Under the pieces are notes generated by a model. It made no database searches. It was not told the DNA's origin and worked only from the letters and a program-made list of their open reading frames with translations. A program made the position numbers and the translations under genes. From Channallabes apus (lineage: Eukaryota; Chordata; Actinopteri; Siluriformes; Clariidae), in assembly GCA_030522415.1 (NCBI GenBank), contig CM060104.1, positions 21,467,825 to 21,531,824 on the forward strand: DNA of 64,000 nt, in the 5' to 3' direction. Every line of letters starts with the position of its first letter. Position 1 is the stretch's first letter. Below are positions 1-12,300 of the stretch, in pieces.

Positions 1-513
1 TGATTGTGCTTGTGTTTATTCCCAAAATTGTGCTCAAGAATAGCATTTTTTCCCCCTAGTGGTTTAATAAGTGATGTTTTGTGAAAAATTCTAAAAGTGT
101 AAAAAGTCAATTAATTCCTACAGGGTTTTCGGTTTTGTGTCGGGTCCCAAACATAACCTTTGATTGTTCAAACGGTTTGGGAGTTATCATTTCGGTTTTG
201 TGGGAGTACGTGCCAAATTGAGGGAGAATGAGCGAGAGGGGACAGATGTAGTTTTTACAATCCCAACCATTTTCAATGGAGATTTCAATGGAATTTGAAG
301 CAATTATTAAAAAGAACTATTTACTTTGAACTGACATTTAAAATTTTAAAGATTCTTAATTTGTGTTTTTAAAAAAATTTAATAATAGTGAGCCATTGCG
401 AGGGGAGGGGGGGGGGGATCTTTCCACTGGTACAACCTGAATAAAATTTTAAAGTTCTGGGGCTAAAAAAGTGCAATAATGGTCATAAGTAGGACTCCTC
501 GGATAATAAATAC
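1..513. other. setd2 intronic sequence
   Basis: AT-rich sequence 3' of the last visible setd2 exon. A short G run lies near 402-418. I see no exon or clear repeat here. Confidence 0.6.
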
Positions 514-625
514 CTTAGAGGGATTTTCATCATATGTCGGTGTTCCCAAGTCCATCTCAGCCTCGTGCTCCACACTGGCCTCTTCCCCAACTCCGTCCCA
601 GCTAGGAGGATCCCACTGGGTTTGC
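514..625 (-). CDS. setd2: setd2 exon: second half of WW domain and conserved acidic stretch
   Basis: Encodes 37 residues after completing a split arginine codon, beginning QTQWDPPSW and ending [10 protein letters not shown]. It carries the second tryptophan and the proline of the WW domain. The acceptor is TCTCAG and the donor AAG|GTATTT. It is the most 3' setd2 exon in the window. The rest of the gene, including the SRI domain, is off the left edge. Confidence 0.93.
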
Positions 626-3600
626 CTGAGACACACATTAAAGAAACATTCAGAGGATATGCAGTAGAGAAATAGATAGTGCATATGAACTATTACAGAA
701 AGCTCACTATTTAAATGACCATGATTACTGCCTTTAAAACAATACCACTTGTCATTTTATCAGAATGTAAATTTTGAAGAACAAATACTGCTTGAATTTT
801 CATAATATTTACAGGAAAGGAAGGAAAATGTGTGGTCTCTACCAGTTTAAATGTCATTTACTAAAGCTTAAAGTCTGACTTGTGAGTCAATGCCTTGAGT
901 AAACATGTGGAAATGTTTCATTAATTCTGATTATGGTATCTCAAGAAGTAGTAGCTGAATGCTTGCAGAACCTTCATGGAATCATCACAGTGACCTGCAG
1001 ATCAACTATTTAGAGATTTCAAGACTTCAAGAGTTGCTTATTTTCTTTTTAAAAACCAGTGTTCAGTATAATGGGTTACAACGTAACACGTTAGAGTACT
1101 TGGATTACTTTTTTAGATGTAACTAGTAAACTAACGCATTACGTCCGCCATTTAATTACTCAGCTATATAGTTACTTTTTCAAAAATGTAATCCGTTATT
1201 CAGACAATTTGTGCAATCCGTGAACCAGACAGCAGTCATTCCCAATCCATTATTGTGTGTGAGAAAGTCGTCCTACAAGGCCCGCCCCCAATAACCTCGA
1301 GTTATTATCCAAAGATGTTGAAATTGTCTACAAAAAAAGTAGCACGAACTCCGTTATATGAACGCATCACCCACACGACCACACTGAGAGCATGAAAATG
1401 CGGCCCGATGCTACTCCGTCAACTAGCAGCGCTAGCAGTGGGGCTGTACCAAAGCAGATATCGCTCGTGTCGTCTTTCGTGGCCATTACACCTTATGAAA
1501 GGTGTCCAAAAGGAGCAAGGATTTAACCAGGGCCGTTTCTAACTTTCTAGTGAAAGATATGATGTCCCTAAGCACACGAGGCTGAAGTTAGCTCCTTATT
1601 CGCCTCGTTACTAACGGGCGTGTTCACGTTGGCGAAAGCTGCGCAGTTTATCAATAAAACGTTATTTTGGTGGCTTAAACCATTCTGGCCAAGCAAATAT
1701 GAACTATACAACACCTAGCAGGTACCCAACTATATAGTAAAAGTGAAATTGTCCTGGCCCAGATTGATAGCTGCATAATTCATTCCATTTTTGTTGTCAT
1801 TGCATGCTTAAGCCATTATGTCAGTTTATTGGGGCCGTGTGAAATAGTCTTCATTTAACTCTGAATTGTGGGATAAACAGACAGCCCTAGTGTGTGTGGT
1901 CTAAATGTTGTTTCTCATTATTGTTTAAAAATCTCAAAACATGACTTCCGGTTAGCAGCCACATGGAGTAGGACGTGTTGGTTAGGTGCTCCGACAGTTT
2001 CGAATTTCTTCACTCCCTTATTCGTCTCTAAATGTTAAATTAAAATCTTAGTTGACAATAACTTTATACTCTACCCCACGGTTATATGTTTTTTCATTTG
2101 CGATGGCTACCAGGAGTGTTAAAGCCGTGAAAAAGGACGACACTGCGACCCCTCTAACAGTCGAGGCTATCTCAGCGCTGTTAGAGCAACACCGTGATGC
2201 GTTAGCGGCTGAGTTTAAATCCTCGTTTAGTTTACTAGAAATTAAACTGGACCAGATTCAGGCCCAAGTAGCGGACCATGGACAGCGCTTACCGTCATTA
2301 GAACTCGCTACAGACGACCTGAGTCAGCGTGTGACGGAGCTGGAGAACATCTGCTCCGGACTTCGGGAAAACAACTTAAAGTTAACGTCCAAGGTTGTAG
2401 AGTTAGAAGGCCGGAGCAGGAGACAAAACCTGCGTGTCCTGGGTCTCCCGGAAGGTACTGAAGGTGGACTCCCTACCGAGTTCTTCTCCAAGTTTCTGTG
2501 CGAGGTGTTTGGGACTGAGACGCTGCCTTCCCCGCCGGAGATTGACCGAGCCCACCGAATACCTGCATCTAAACCCGCTTCAGGACAGAGACCTCGGCCC
2601 GTCATTCTCCGTATACACCGGCACCAGGTGAAGGACCTTCTGATTCGGGAGGCTCGGCGGAGAGGGAAGCTGGAATACCGCGGTCAGCAGCTTCGCATAG
2701 TGGAAGACTACACTCCCGAAGTTTTAAACCAGCGAGCCGAGTATAGAGGAGTGATGAGCGAGTTATACAGCCGTGGACTTCGGCCTTCTCTGCTGTATCC
2801 AGCGCGGCTCCGGATCACTCTGTCTACCGGACAGAAGAAGTGGCTCCGCTCGGTAGAAGAGGCGCAGAAACACATAGACAGTCTGCCGAAAACTACGTAG
2901 TGCACTGTATTATTATTATTATTATTATTATTATTTTAATACGTGATACTACAGTTCTCAGGAAAGTACCATTTTTAACCTAAAATCTGGCCATGTTTAC
3001 GTCTTTCCCGGTAAGAGTGTTGTGTTAAACCTGTGAAGGGGTTATTATTATTATTTTTATATTACTATTTTTTCTATTTTTAATCACGTGTGATTTACGT
3101 TTGTATATTTAGAGTTACAATGTGACGTGGGGGGAGGGGTGGTGGTGGTGTGTTTTTCTCTCATTGAGAGATTTCAGTATTGGAGTGTTGAAATATTTTA
3201 TTTATATATTTAATTATTAGTTTCTGTAAGTTGTGTCGGAGCAGAAGATGGGGTGGTTAGCGGCAGGAGGATTTGTTGGGTGGAAGATGGAGGAATGGAA
3301 GAGCTTGCTGCTCTGTTTGTTAGCAGCTATCTTTGTTTGTTGGGGTGTAGTGGGGTGTGGGGGGAGGGGTGTGTGGAGCAGGGGTGTGGGGGGCAGGGGT
3401 GTGGGGGGCCTCCAAAGCCAGTATTGTGTTAGTTCTTTGTATACTGTGTATTTTTAACACGTTGTTCTGTGTTTTACACTTTAAGGCTGACGTTAGGCAT
3501 CTTATTCATGTTTATCTACCTGCATTTTCTCTCAGGGAGAATGAATAGTTCTTTAAACTTTGTGAGCTGGAATGTTAAGGGTTTAAACCATCCGGTGAAG

Positions 3601-6600
3601 AGAAGGAAGGTGCTCTCACACCTTAAACAACTTAACACTGCAATCGCATTTTTACAAGAAACTCACATTCGCAGTTCTGATAATTCTCGCCTTATGTCAC
3701 GTTGGGGTGGGCAGCACTACCACTCAACCTTTCAGGCCAAAGCTAGGGGTGTCTCAATTCTCATTAACCCAAACATCTCTTTTGAGCATCATAATGTTAT
3801 TACGGATATACAAGGTCGTTATATCATTGTTTCAGGGAAGTTATTTAATACTAATGTAGTGTTGGCTAATTTATATGCCCCTAATTATGACGATGTCTCC
3901 TTCTTTGAAAATTTTTTCTCTCTTCTACCTGATCTGAGCTCATACTCTCTTATATTAGGGGGAGACTTTAACTGCTGTTTAGATCCATCACTTGACAGGT
4001 CATCTCCCAATCCTATACCTCTGAGTAAATCCGCCACGCTACTTCAGTCCTATCTCTGCAGCTTTGGTATCTCTGACATATGGCGCTTCCTTAATTCAAA
4101 AAAGAGAGAATACTCCTTTTTCTCACATGTTCATCATACTTTCTCCAGAATTGATTATTTCTTTATAGATAATCAACTGATCCCAATGGTTACTTCTTGT
4201 GCTTATCAGAGCATTGTGATATCAGATCATGCTCCAGTTGTTATGTCTATAAAACTCCCCGATCTCCCTCAAGTTACTAAACATTGGCGCTTTAATTCAT
4301 CGTTGCTGATGGAGGACGATTTTGTAAAATTTATGGAAGACCAGATCGTTTTTTTCTTCACCACAAATGAAACACCTGAAGTGTCACGTTTGGTTGTTTG
4401 GGATGCTCTGAAAGCCTACCTCAGGGGACAGATAATTTCATACACTGCAAATATGAAAAGGAAGGCATATAAAGAACGAAAAGATTTGACCAACCAAATT
4501 AAAGAAATTGATCAGCAGTATGCTCTATTTAAAAACCCCGATCTCTATAAAAAACGCGTAGAAGTGCAAACTAAGTTTGAACTTATTTCAACGCATGTAA
4601 TTGAACGTCAATTATTAAAGAGTAGGAGCCAATTTTACATTCATGGTGACAAATCTGGGAAACTTTTAGCTAATCAGTTAAAAGGATTTAGAGCACAGCA
4701 ACAAATTACGAAAATTCGGATGGAGGATGGTACTATCACTACGGACCATTCTAAAATTAATGATGCATTCAGGAATTTTTATTCTCGATTATATACTTCT
4801 GAGTTCCCAAAGGACCATAGTGCAGTTGAGAATTTCTTGACTCAACTAAATATCCCAACACTGTCCCCTGATTCTAGATTAAGATTAGAAGAGCCCATAT
4901 CACAAGAGGAAATCAGTTCAGCTATCTCCTCATTGCAATCTGGTAAGTCCCCGGGTCCTGACGGGTTCCCTGCAGAGTTTTTTAAATCATTCTCCTCATA
5001 CCTTGCACCACAACTAGCTTTGGTTCTATCTGAATCTTTCAAGCAAGGTAAGATGCCTGCGTCATTTAATGAGGCTCGCATCACCCTCATAGCAAAGAAG
5101 GATAAGGACCCAACAGAGTGCTCCTCATATAGACCAATCTCTCTTCTTAATGTGGATGTTAAAATCCTTGCTAAAGTCTTGGCTCGTAGATTAGAGAATG
5201 TTCTACCCTCAATTATATCTGAGGACCAGACCGGTTTTGTTAAAAATCGTTATTCTTACTTTAACATTCGACGCCTTATGGATATCTTGTACACACCATC
5301 AGAGGAGACCCCTGAGTGTGTCCTTTCTTTGGATGCTGAAAAGGCTTTTGATCGTGTGGAATGGGAGTATTTATTCAGGGCTTTAGAAAAATTCAATTTT
5401 GGTCCAAGTTTTATCACTTGGGTTAAATTATTATATTCAAGCCCTACTGCCTCAGTTCTGACAAATGCTCAACGGTCTCAACCATTCAGTCTTCAGCGGG
5501 GAACTCGTCAGGGATGTCCCCTTAGCCCATTGCTCTTTAACCTCGCCATTGAGCCACTAGCAATTGCATTCCGAAGCTGTAGGGATATATCTGGGATTTG
5601 GAGGCAGGGAGAAGAACATAAAGTTTCCCTTTATGCAGATGATCTTCTACTTTTTTTATCGAATCCAGTCTCCTCTCTGCCACCTGTGCTGTCATTGCTC
5701 AGGGAATTTAGCTATTTTTCAGGATATAAATTAAATTTGCACAAAAGTGAACTTTTTCTGCTAGATAATACAGCAGTAACAACTGGTATGCACAATTTTC
5801 CATTCAACATAGTGAAAAATCAGTTTACCTATCTTGGTATTACAATCACAAGGAAACATAAACACCTCTTTAAAGAAAATTTTATTAGGTTGTTGAACCA
5901 AACAAGAAAGGACTTGGGACGATGGTCACCACTGTCCATGTCCCTGGTGGGCCGCATTAATGCAATTAAAATGAGTATTCTCCCTAAATTTTTATATCTC
6001 TTTCAGTCTGTACCTGTTTTTATTCCCAAATCTTACTTTGGCGCGTTAGACTCAATTATATCTTCTTACCTTTGGAAAGGTAAACATCCACGATTGAATA
6101 AGTCCCTACTTCAAAGATCTAAAAGAGACGGTGGCATGGCTCTACCTAATTTTCGTTTCTACTACTGGGCAGCAAACATTCGATCCGTCATCTTTTGGGC
6201 TTATTTTCATAACCAACCTAATCGGCCTGCCTGGGTGGAAATGGAGATAAAGTCTGTCAAAAATCTCTCTGTCTCTGCACTCCTTGGATCTGCTCTCCCC
6301 ATCCCCTCAATTAAATTAATCAATAACTCAGTAGTGGTGCATACCTTGAGAGTATGGGCTCAGTTCAGAAAGCACAGCGGCCTTCTGGGCTTTTCTCTGT
6401 CCAGTCCTATCGTCTCTAACCATCTCTTCCAACCTTCTTTACATGATCCAGTGTTTCAGGAATGGTACAATAAGGGCATCAAGCTTTGCAAAGACCTGTT
6501 CGTTGACCATAAGTTTGCATCGTTTGAACAGCTTTCCGAAAGGTTTAACTTACCCAATTCTCATTTTTTCAGATATCTGCAAGTAAGACACTTCATTCGC

Positions 6601-9276
6601 TCTTTAATACCAAATTTCCCTGAGGCTCCTGCTGCAAACATTCTAGATAATCTCCTCTGTTTGTCTCCGCTGCGTAAAGGCCTAATATCCACTATTTATG
6701 GTGGATTGATGGCTTCGAGTCACACCCCTCTGTGTAAAATTAAAACTGCTTGGGAGAACGATTTAAATCTGTCACTATCAGATGATACTTGGAATTCAAT
6801 TCTTAAACTTATCAACTCAACCTCCTTATGTGCCCGCCACTCTTTATTACAGTTTAAGGTTGTACACAGGGCTCATTTCTCCAAACTTAAACTCTCCCGT
6901 TTCTACCCAGACATTGATCCTTGCTGTAATAAATGTAAAAGCGGAGAGGCGTCTCTTATTCATATGTACTGGACATGCCCGAATTTGGAAAAATTCTGGA
7001 GGGATGTTTTTAAGACCCTGTCCTTCATATTGAATTGCAATCTTGAACCAGACCCTCTGATTGCTCTTTTTGGTGTCACTGGAGAAGAGGGTAAGAGTCT
7101 AAGTCCAGCCAAAAAGAGATTGTTATCTTTTGCGACACTCCTGGCCAGGCGTTCTCTTTTATTCAAGTGGAAGGATGCCACGTCACCCACTCACGCCCAG
7201 TGGCTCAGAGATATCATGTCCTGTCTGTCCCTGGAGAAGATTCACTACTCAATTCATTACTCAGACTTTAAATTTCAACAGGTGTGGGGGCCCTTCCTTC
7301 ACTTTTTTCATATACATTTATAGTTTGATTCCTGTCTTATTTAATTACTTGTTTGTTTGCTTTCTTTCCCCTTTTTATTCCTCTTTATTTATTTTTTTTT
7401 GCACGTAGAACCAAAAAACTTCCAGCTCCATATTCTTTTTTCTTTTTTGGTTTCTCTCAATGCCTGGCGTTTAGCCTTTCTTATGCTTGTAAAACTGGCT
7501 TGGAGTCGGGGAGGGACGGGGTGGGTGCTATAGGGTTTATAAGGGGATTATAAAACCTGCATTAAAATATTACATGTTTACCCTGTTTTATCCCTGTTAA
7601 AATCAATAAAAATATTGTTGAGAAAAAAAAAAAATCTCAAAACATTGTAATACATCACCACAAGATACTTTTTATCATCACAAAAAGTATTTTTTTTTTA
7701 TAAAAATCTTTGCCTTGTAAAGATTCTGAGCATGTGCCTATAGTATCTTAATTTTTAAGGGCGAATGTGTCATCTGTTTTTGTTAATAAACTATACTTTA
7801 AAATGTAATTTAATGAACCCTTTAATTTTTGTGGCTTCAGTTTAATTTCAGTTGTTCAACATTGATGTTCAATAAATAATCATAGATAGTGTATGATGCC
7901 TTCAATTAATCAATCAAGTAATGCACCCTTCATTCAAAAATCTCTCACTTGTGAGCATATTTACTGTACAAAACTTGTCAGTGAATCATGAGGGCAAAAA
8001 ATAAATAAATAAAATCATCGTTCATTAATCGTAATCGAGTTAAAATGTTCAATTAATCGAGATTTTGATTTTAGGCCAAATCGCCCAGCCCTAATTATAC
8101 CCCCATCAGATTATGGGCCAAACTTCGCTGAGTGACGATGGTAGAATAATTATAAAGGCCTTGACTAAAACAACATGCATGAGGAATCACAAAGGAGGTT
8201 TCATTTTCTACAATGGAAAAGTACTCTAACTAGTTACTTTTTATCAGAAAGTAACGCTGTAATGTAACTGATTACTTTTTAAAGACCGTAATTTTGTAGT
8301 GTAATTATTAACAAGTAATGTCCCCCATCAATGTTAATAACTGATGTTAAGGCAACCCCATTCATTCTACTAGATTTTCACATTTTAAATAATGAAAAAC
8401 AATGACAGTACTACAAAACTATAAACAACACAGCCTGTTATTGCCCTATTGGGCATTTTCTATTCCAAATGGGCTATTTGGATTATTATTAAATCAGTTC
8501 AAATGAATAAATTAGGTAGTGGACATATGAGAGCCTACTAACTAATGAAATCGGCCATGTTGCAAGGCATTCAGCCTAGGAGTACAATTTATTTGAAGTC
8601 ATGGTGACTCCCCGAAAGCTTTACTAAGAAACTAAAAAAAAAAAAGCCACCATACCATCAATACAGTACACGTGTAAGACACAGACAGGATCTGCATGAT
8701 CTGTACCTCGGTGGTGGAATTTTATACCTGGTGACTATATGATAGTAGTAGATCTTGCCCTCAGGATCGCGTGCTACCTTCCAGCCAGGAGGCAGGACAA
8801 TGGTTTTAGGTTTTGGAGGTGAAGGAGGAGGCAGGTCCATGATACTGTTGGGTACAATCATTTCCTGCACATAAGAGAGTTAGAAGTGGAGTTACAATAC
8901 ATTCCTTAACTGCAAATTATACTTAAAATATTAACATCAATACATTTGCATGTTCCAGTATGATGACATATTCCCAGAACAAAGCTAGCTAAGGAACAGT
9001 ACACTGCTTACACTACATCTACACATCAATTTCTCAAGAAATAAGTCACGTTCTGGCTCCCAGAATCTGATCTGTTTTTGTATGCAAAGGCTCAACAGCC
9101 CCCTCTTGTGGCATCCCGATTCATCTTTGTTGTTTACCTGCTGGACAGTTTGAGATGTGACTATGGTGGTCACTGTGCCACCTTGCTGGACCACGACTCC
9201 CTGCTGGTGACCAGCATAGACCTGCTGCCCATGTAGATAGCCAGCGGCTGGCTCGGTGTATGCCTGCATTGACACA

Positions 9277-9324
<48 letters not shown>

Positions 9325-12300
9325 AAGCAGCAGAAGTATTAAGATTTTTTACTTCTATTAATTATCTTATTAATTAATTATAATAAATTCTATTAATACT
9401 TTTCATGACAGGAGTTTCTGGATCAATAAGATGCGTGTTGGTGGTGTGTCAAGTCTCCTACCTGAATGACGGGAGTGTTGGTCTGAGGATAACCTGTGGG
9501 AATGCTGTAGATTGTCTGGCATGGCTGGCCTTGGTAATAGATGGCAGTCTGTGGCTGGGCTGTGTTCGTGTACTGCTGAGCCGGCTGCACTGTTACTGCC
9601 TGTTGTGTATTGGGATCCCAAAGTGTTGCATAGCCCTGCTGACCCTGCACTTGGGCACCGGCCGTCTGAGCGGGAACCGACAGGACAGTGATGCCGGCAT
9701 CCTGAGCCGGTGCGACTGGCTGGACAAACTGCTGTGGCTGAGCAGAAGCCGTCAGCTCCAGTGTAGCGGGCACATGTGCCAGACTTGTGGCTGAGCTGGC
9801 CTGAGTGCTGTTGGGGGACTGAGCTGCCAGAGTCAGGTCAGAAATGAGTGGCTGCTGAGTAGTCTGATCAAAGGGAACCGCGCCGGCTTGAGCCACACAC
9901 ATAGGATCGATGGGCGGTGTAGGTAGTAGCACCTTGCCCGCATTGGGGTTAGTCGGGTCCACATATGTCTGAATAGGGTACCCAGGTGGATAGGTCATGA
10001 AGCTAGGGCTTGAGGGATACACAAGAGAACTAAACGCTAGTCTCTGTAGCTGCTGCTGCTGCTGCTGCTGTTGTTGTTGCTGTTGTTGTTGTTGTTGTTG
10101 TTGCTGTTGTTGCTGCTGCTGCTGCTGTTGTTGTTTCTGGGCTTCTCGCTGAGCCACCTCCTGCTCAAAGAGCTTCCGTCGCTCCTCTGTAGAAAGCTTG
10201 GTACGAACCTCCTTGATTCGAGGTTTCTTACTACTGCTGGCGGAATCATAGCTGAGGGAAAAAAAGCCACACACAAACGATCACAGGTCACAAGGAACTA
10301 GACGGTATTTAGACAGAGCGGTAAAGTTTTTACAACGCGCCTCACCGGTCTTCGTTCCTGCGGCTGCTCCGTTCATAGGGAGATGGGTATGGGGGAGAGG
10401 CGGAGCCTCGCCTACGCCGCCTTTCGGCGCTACGTAGCAACGACCTGTCGGAGTCTTTCTCTCGGTCCCAGTCTCGTTCTCGGTCCCAGTCCCGCTCTCT
10501 CTCCCTCTCTCTGTCCCTCTCTCGCTCTCTCTCACGGCTGCTGGAGGACGTGCGGGGTGTCAGCATTGCCTCCCTGTCCCGACTTCGGTCTGATTTTCAA
10601 AAAAACGAGAGCAATTTAAATGACAAATTAAATTAGAAGTTAAATTATGAACACAGCATACAAAACGACTGATATAATAATTTTATTATACAATTAAGCA
10701 CATAAAGTCATATAAAAGGATTTCAGACCTACCATTTGACTCTTTTTCTACCTGGCTCTTCTTTGGGATCCTGTATACCTCCTGTTTGATTGATGGACAT
10801 AATTACAAATCACAAAAATGTGCGAGCCATTCTCTTTCCAACAACTAAAAACACTAAAGATTACCACTGAAAGAAATATACAAGTTAACTGCTATTATTT
10901 TCAATCTTGCCTTCAGGTCTTTCCAGCTGTCGAGTAGGCGGGCGGCCATCTCACTGATATCAGCCGCTCCAATCTGAGGTTCTTGGCTTCTCTCACTTTC
11001 CACGTCAGACACGGCCTCCTCCTCATCCTGTGAAGGTGTGCCCACCACTGTGCCCTCTGTCGGAACCACCCCCAGCGGCAGCACCTCCGCTGCGCCGACG
11101 GATGAAGCCGAAGCATTGCTCTCCACAGTAACAGCACTGACTTCAGTTGATGTTTTCTCTGAAGAGCCGGTAGCAGAACTAGCAGGAATGCTGTCCGAGT
11201 CGAGAGGTGAAGCTTCTGGGTTTATCGCAGACTCAGAAGGCGTGCTTTCCATACCATCTGAAGGCACGTTGACATCTAGGGATTCTGCAGGTGTACTGCT
11301 GACGGCGGAAGGACCGGTGAGGTTTGTGATTGAAGACTCTGTGCCATCATTCTCCGAAGAAGACTCTGAGCTGGGAGTGCTCTCCTTGGTGGGATGCACA
11401 GGGGGATTAGCGTCTTCTTCAGCTTTGACAATGGGAGCATTATCAGGTTGATCTACAGCAGGTGTCTGCACTTGATTTTCGATTTCTGCAGGCTCAGACT
11501 GACAGCTCTCCTCCATGACAGCAGGAAGGTTCTCATCGGTCTTGCTTGTTGGCTTCTCATCATAAGTTTCCTGTGCTACTGTTTTCTCCTGTTCAACATC
11601 CTCCTCCTTTACCTCTACTTTTTCCTGACTGCTCTCCACAGCGTCTGACGCCTCTTGTTTCACTACTGTCTCTGGGGTCACACCGATTTCCTCACCGGTC
11701 TCAGTTTTCTCTGCCGTTTCCACTGTGACCTCCTGCGGGGGCTCCTCCTCCACCTCCTCCTCCTCTTCGTCTTCTTCCTCTTTACCGTCAGAGACTTTGC
11801 TTGCGTCTGAGAGGGCACTATCCAGGCTGTTCTCACTGATGATCTTCAGCCTGCGGTAGACTGCGCGTTTTGGTGTGTCTCCATCCAGCTCTGGGGCCAT
11901 TTTGGTAGGGGGACCGTCTGGGGTGTTGAGAGGTGTGTGGGCTCGGGAGGTGCTCTCGCTGGAGTAACCGTCTTGCTCTGTAGGCTGGCCAAGTGGATGG
12001 CTCTGTGCCCAGCGCTGGATGTACTGCAGCACACGGCTCTCTTCCAGCATATTCTTAGTAGAAATGGGCAGCACGGCCAATGCCTTCATTATCTGTGCAG
12101 AGCAAGACGGCACAAAAAACATTTTAGTGTTTCTTCAGGGGGAAAAAATAAACATAAAAGCGTGTTCTAGTTGGTGACGGAGTGAAATCTTGTGTTGCTA
12201 TACTGAATATATGGGCCAGGTGTAGCTCAGTGGTTAAGGCATTGGACTACAGTTCGGAAGATCCCAGGTTCAAACCCCACAACCACCAAGTTGCCACTGT

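Larger units (their letters stand above)
1943..7629 (+). mobile_element. Full-length L1/Tx1-group LINE with target-site duplication
   Basis: The element has a 160-base 5' leader, ORF1, an inter-ORF segment, ORF2, a short 3' UTR with AATAAA at 7605-7610 and a 12-A tail. It is flanked by a 16-base duplication (AAAAATCTCAAAACAT at 1927-1942 and 7630-7645; the leading As are ambiguous with the tail). Both ORFs are open over their full length, so the copy looks young. It lies in the setd2 WW-domain intron, antisense to setd2. Confidence 0.93.
1066..8335. mobile_element. Decayed hAT-type element or cluster, split by a LINE insertion
   Basis: Both sides of the LINE carry sequence typical of hAT ends: GTAACT/GTTAC-rich repeats at 1075-1210 and 8215-8330. 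A plus-strand remnant at 1392-1590 reads [16 protein letters not shown] and, after stops and a frameshift, a [12 protein letters not shown] block, as in BED-type hAT transposases. A further hAT-like end (RC of GGGCTGGGCGATTTGG) is at about 8010-8093. The outer limits are approximate, and more than one element may be involved. Confidence 0.45.

Noticed and set aside
8985..9321. Minus-strand ORFs starting with poly(Cys-Val)
   Set aside because: Read through the TG microsatellite; only the 42-codon exon inside is real.
11038..11728. Plus-strand ORFs opposite the acidic setd2 exon
   Set aside because: Mirror frames of a Glu/Ser-rich exon; no start context or homology.
12230..12300. Possible tRNA gene
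   Set aside because: Only the A and B boxes are tRNA-like; the body and tail are those of a SINE, and the same unit recurs at 60.6 kb.
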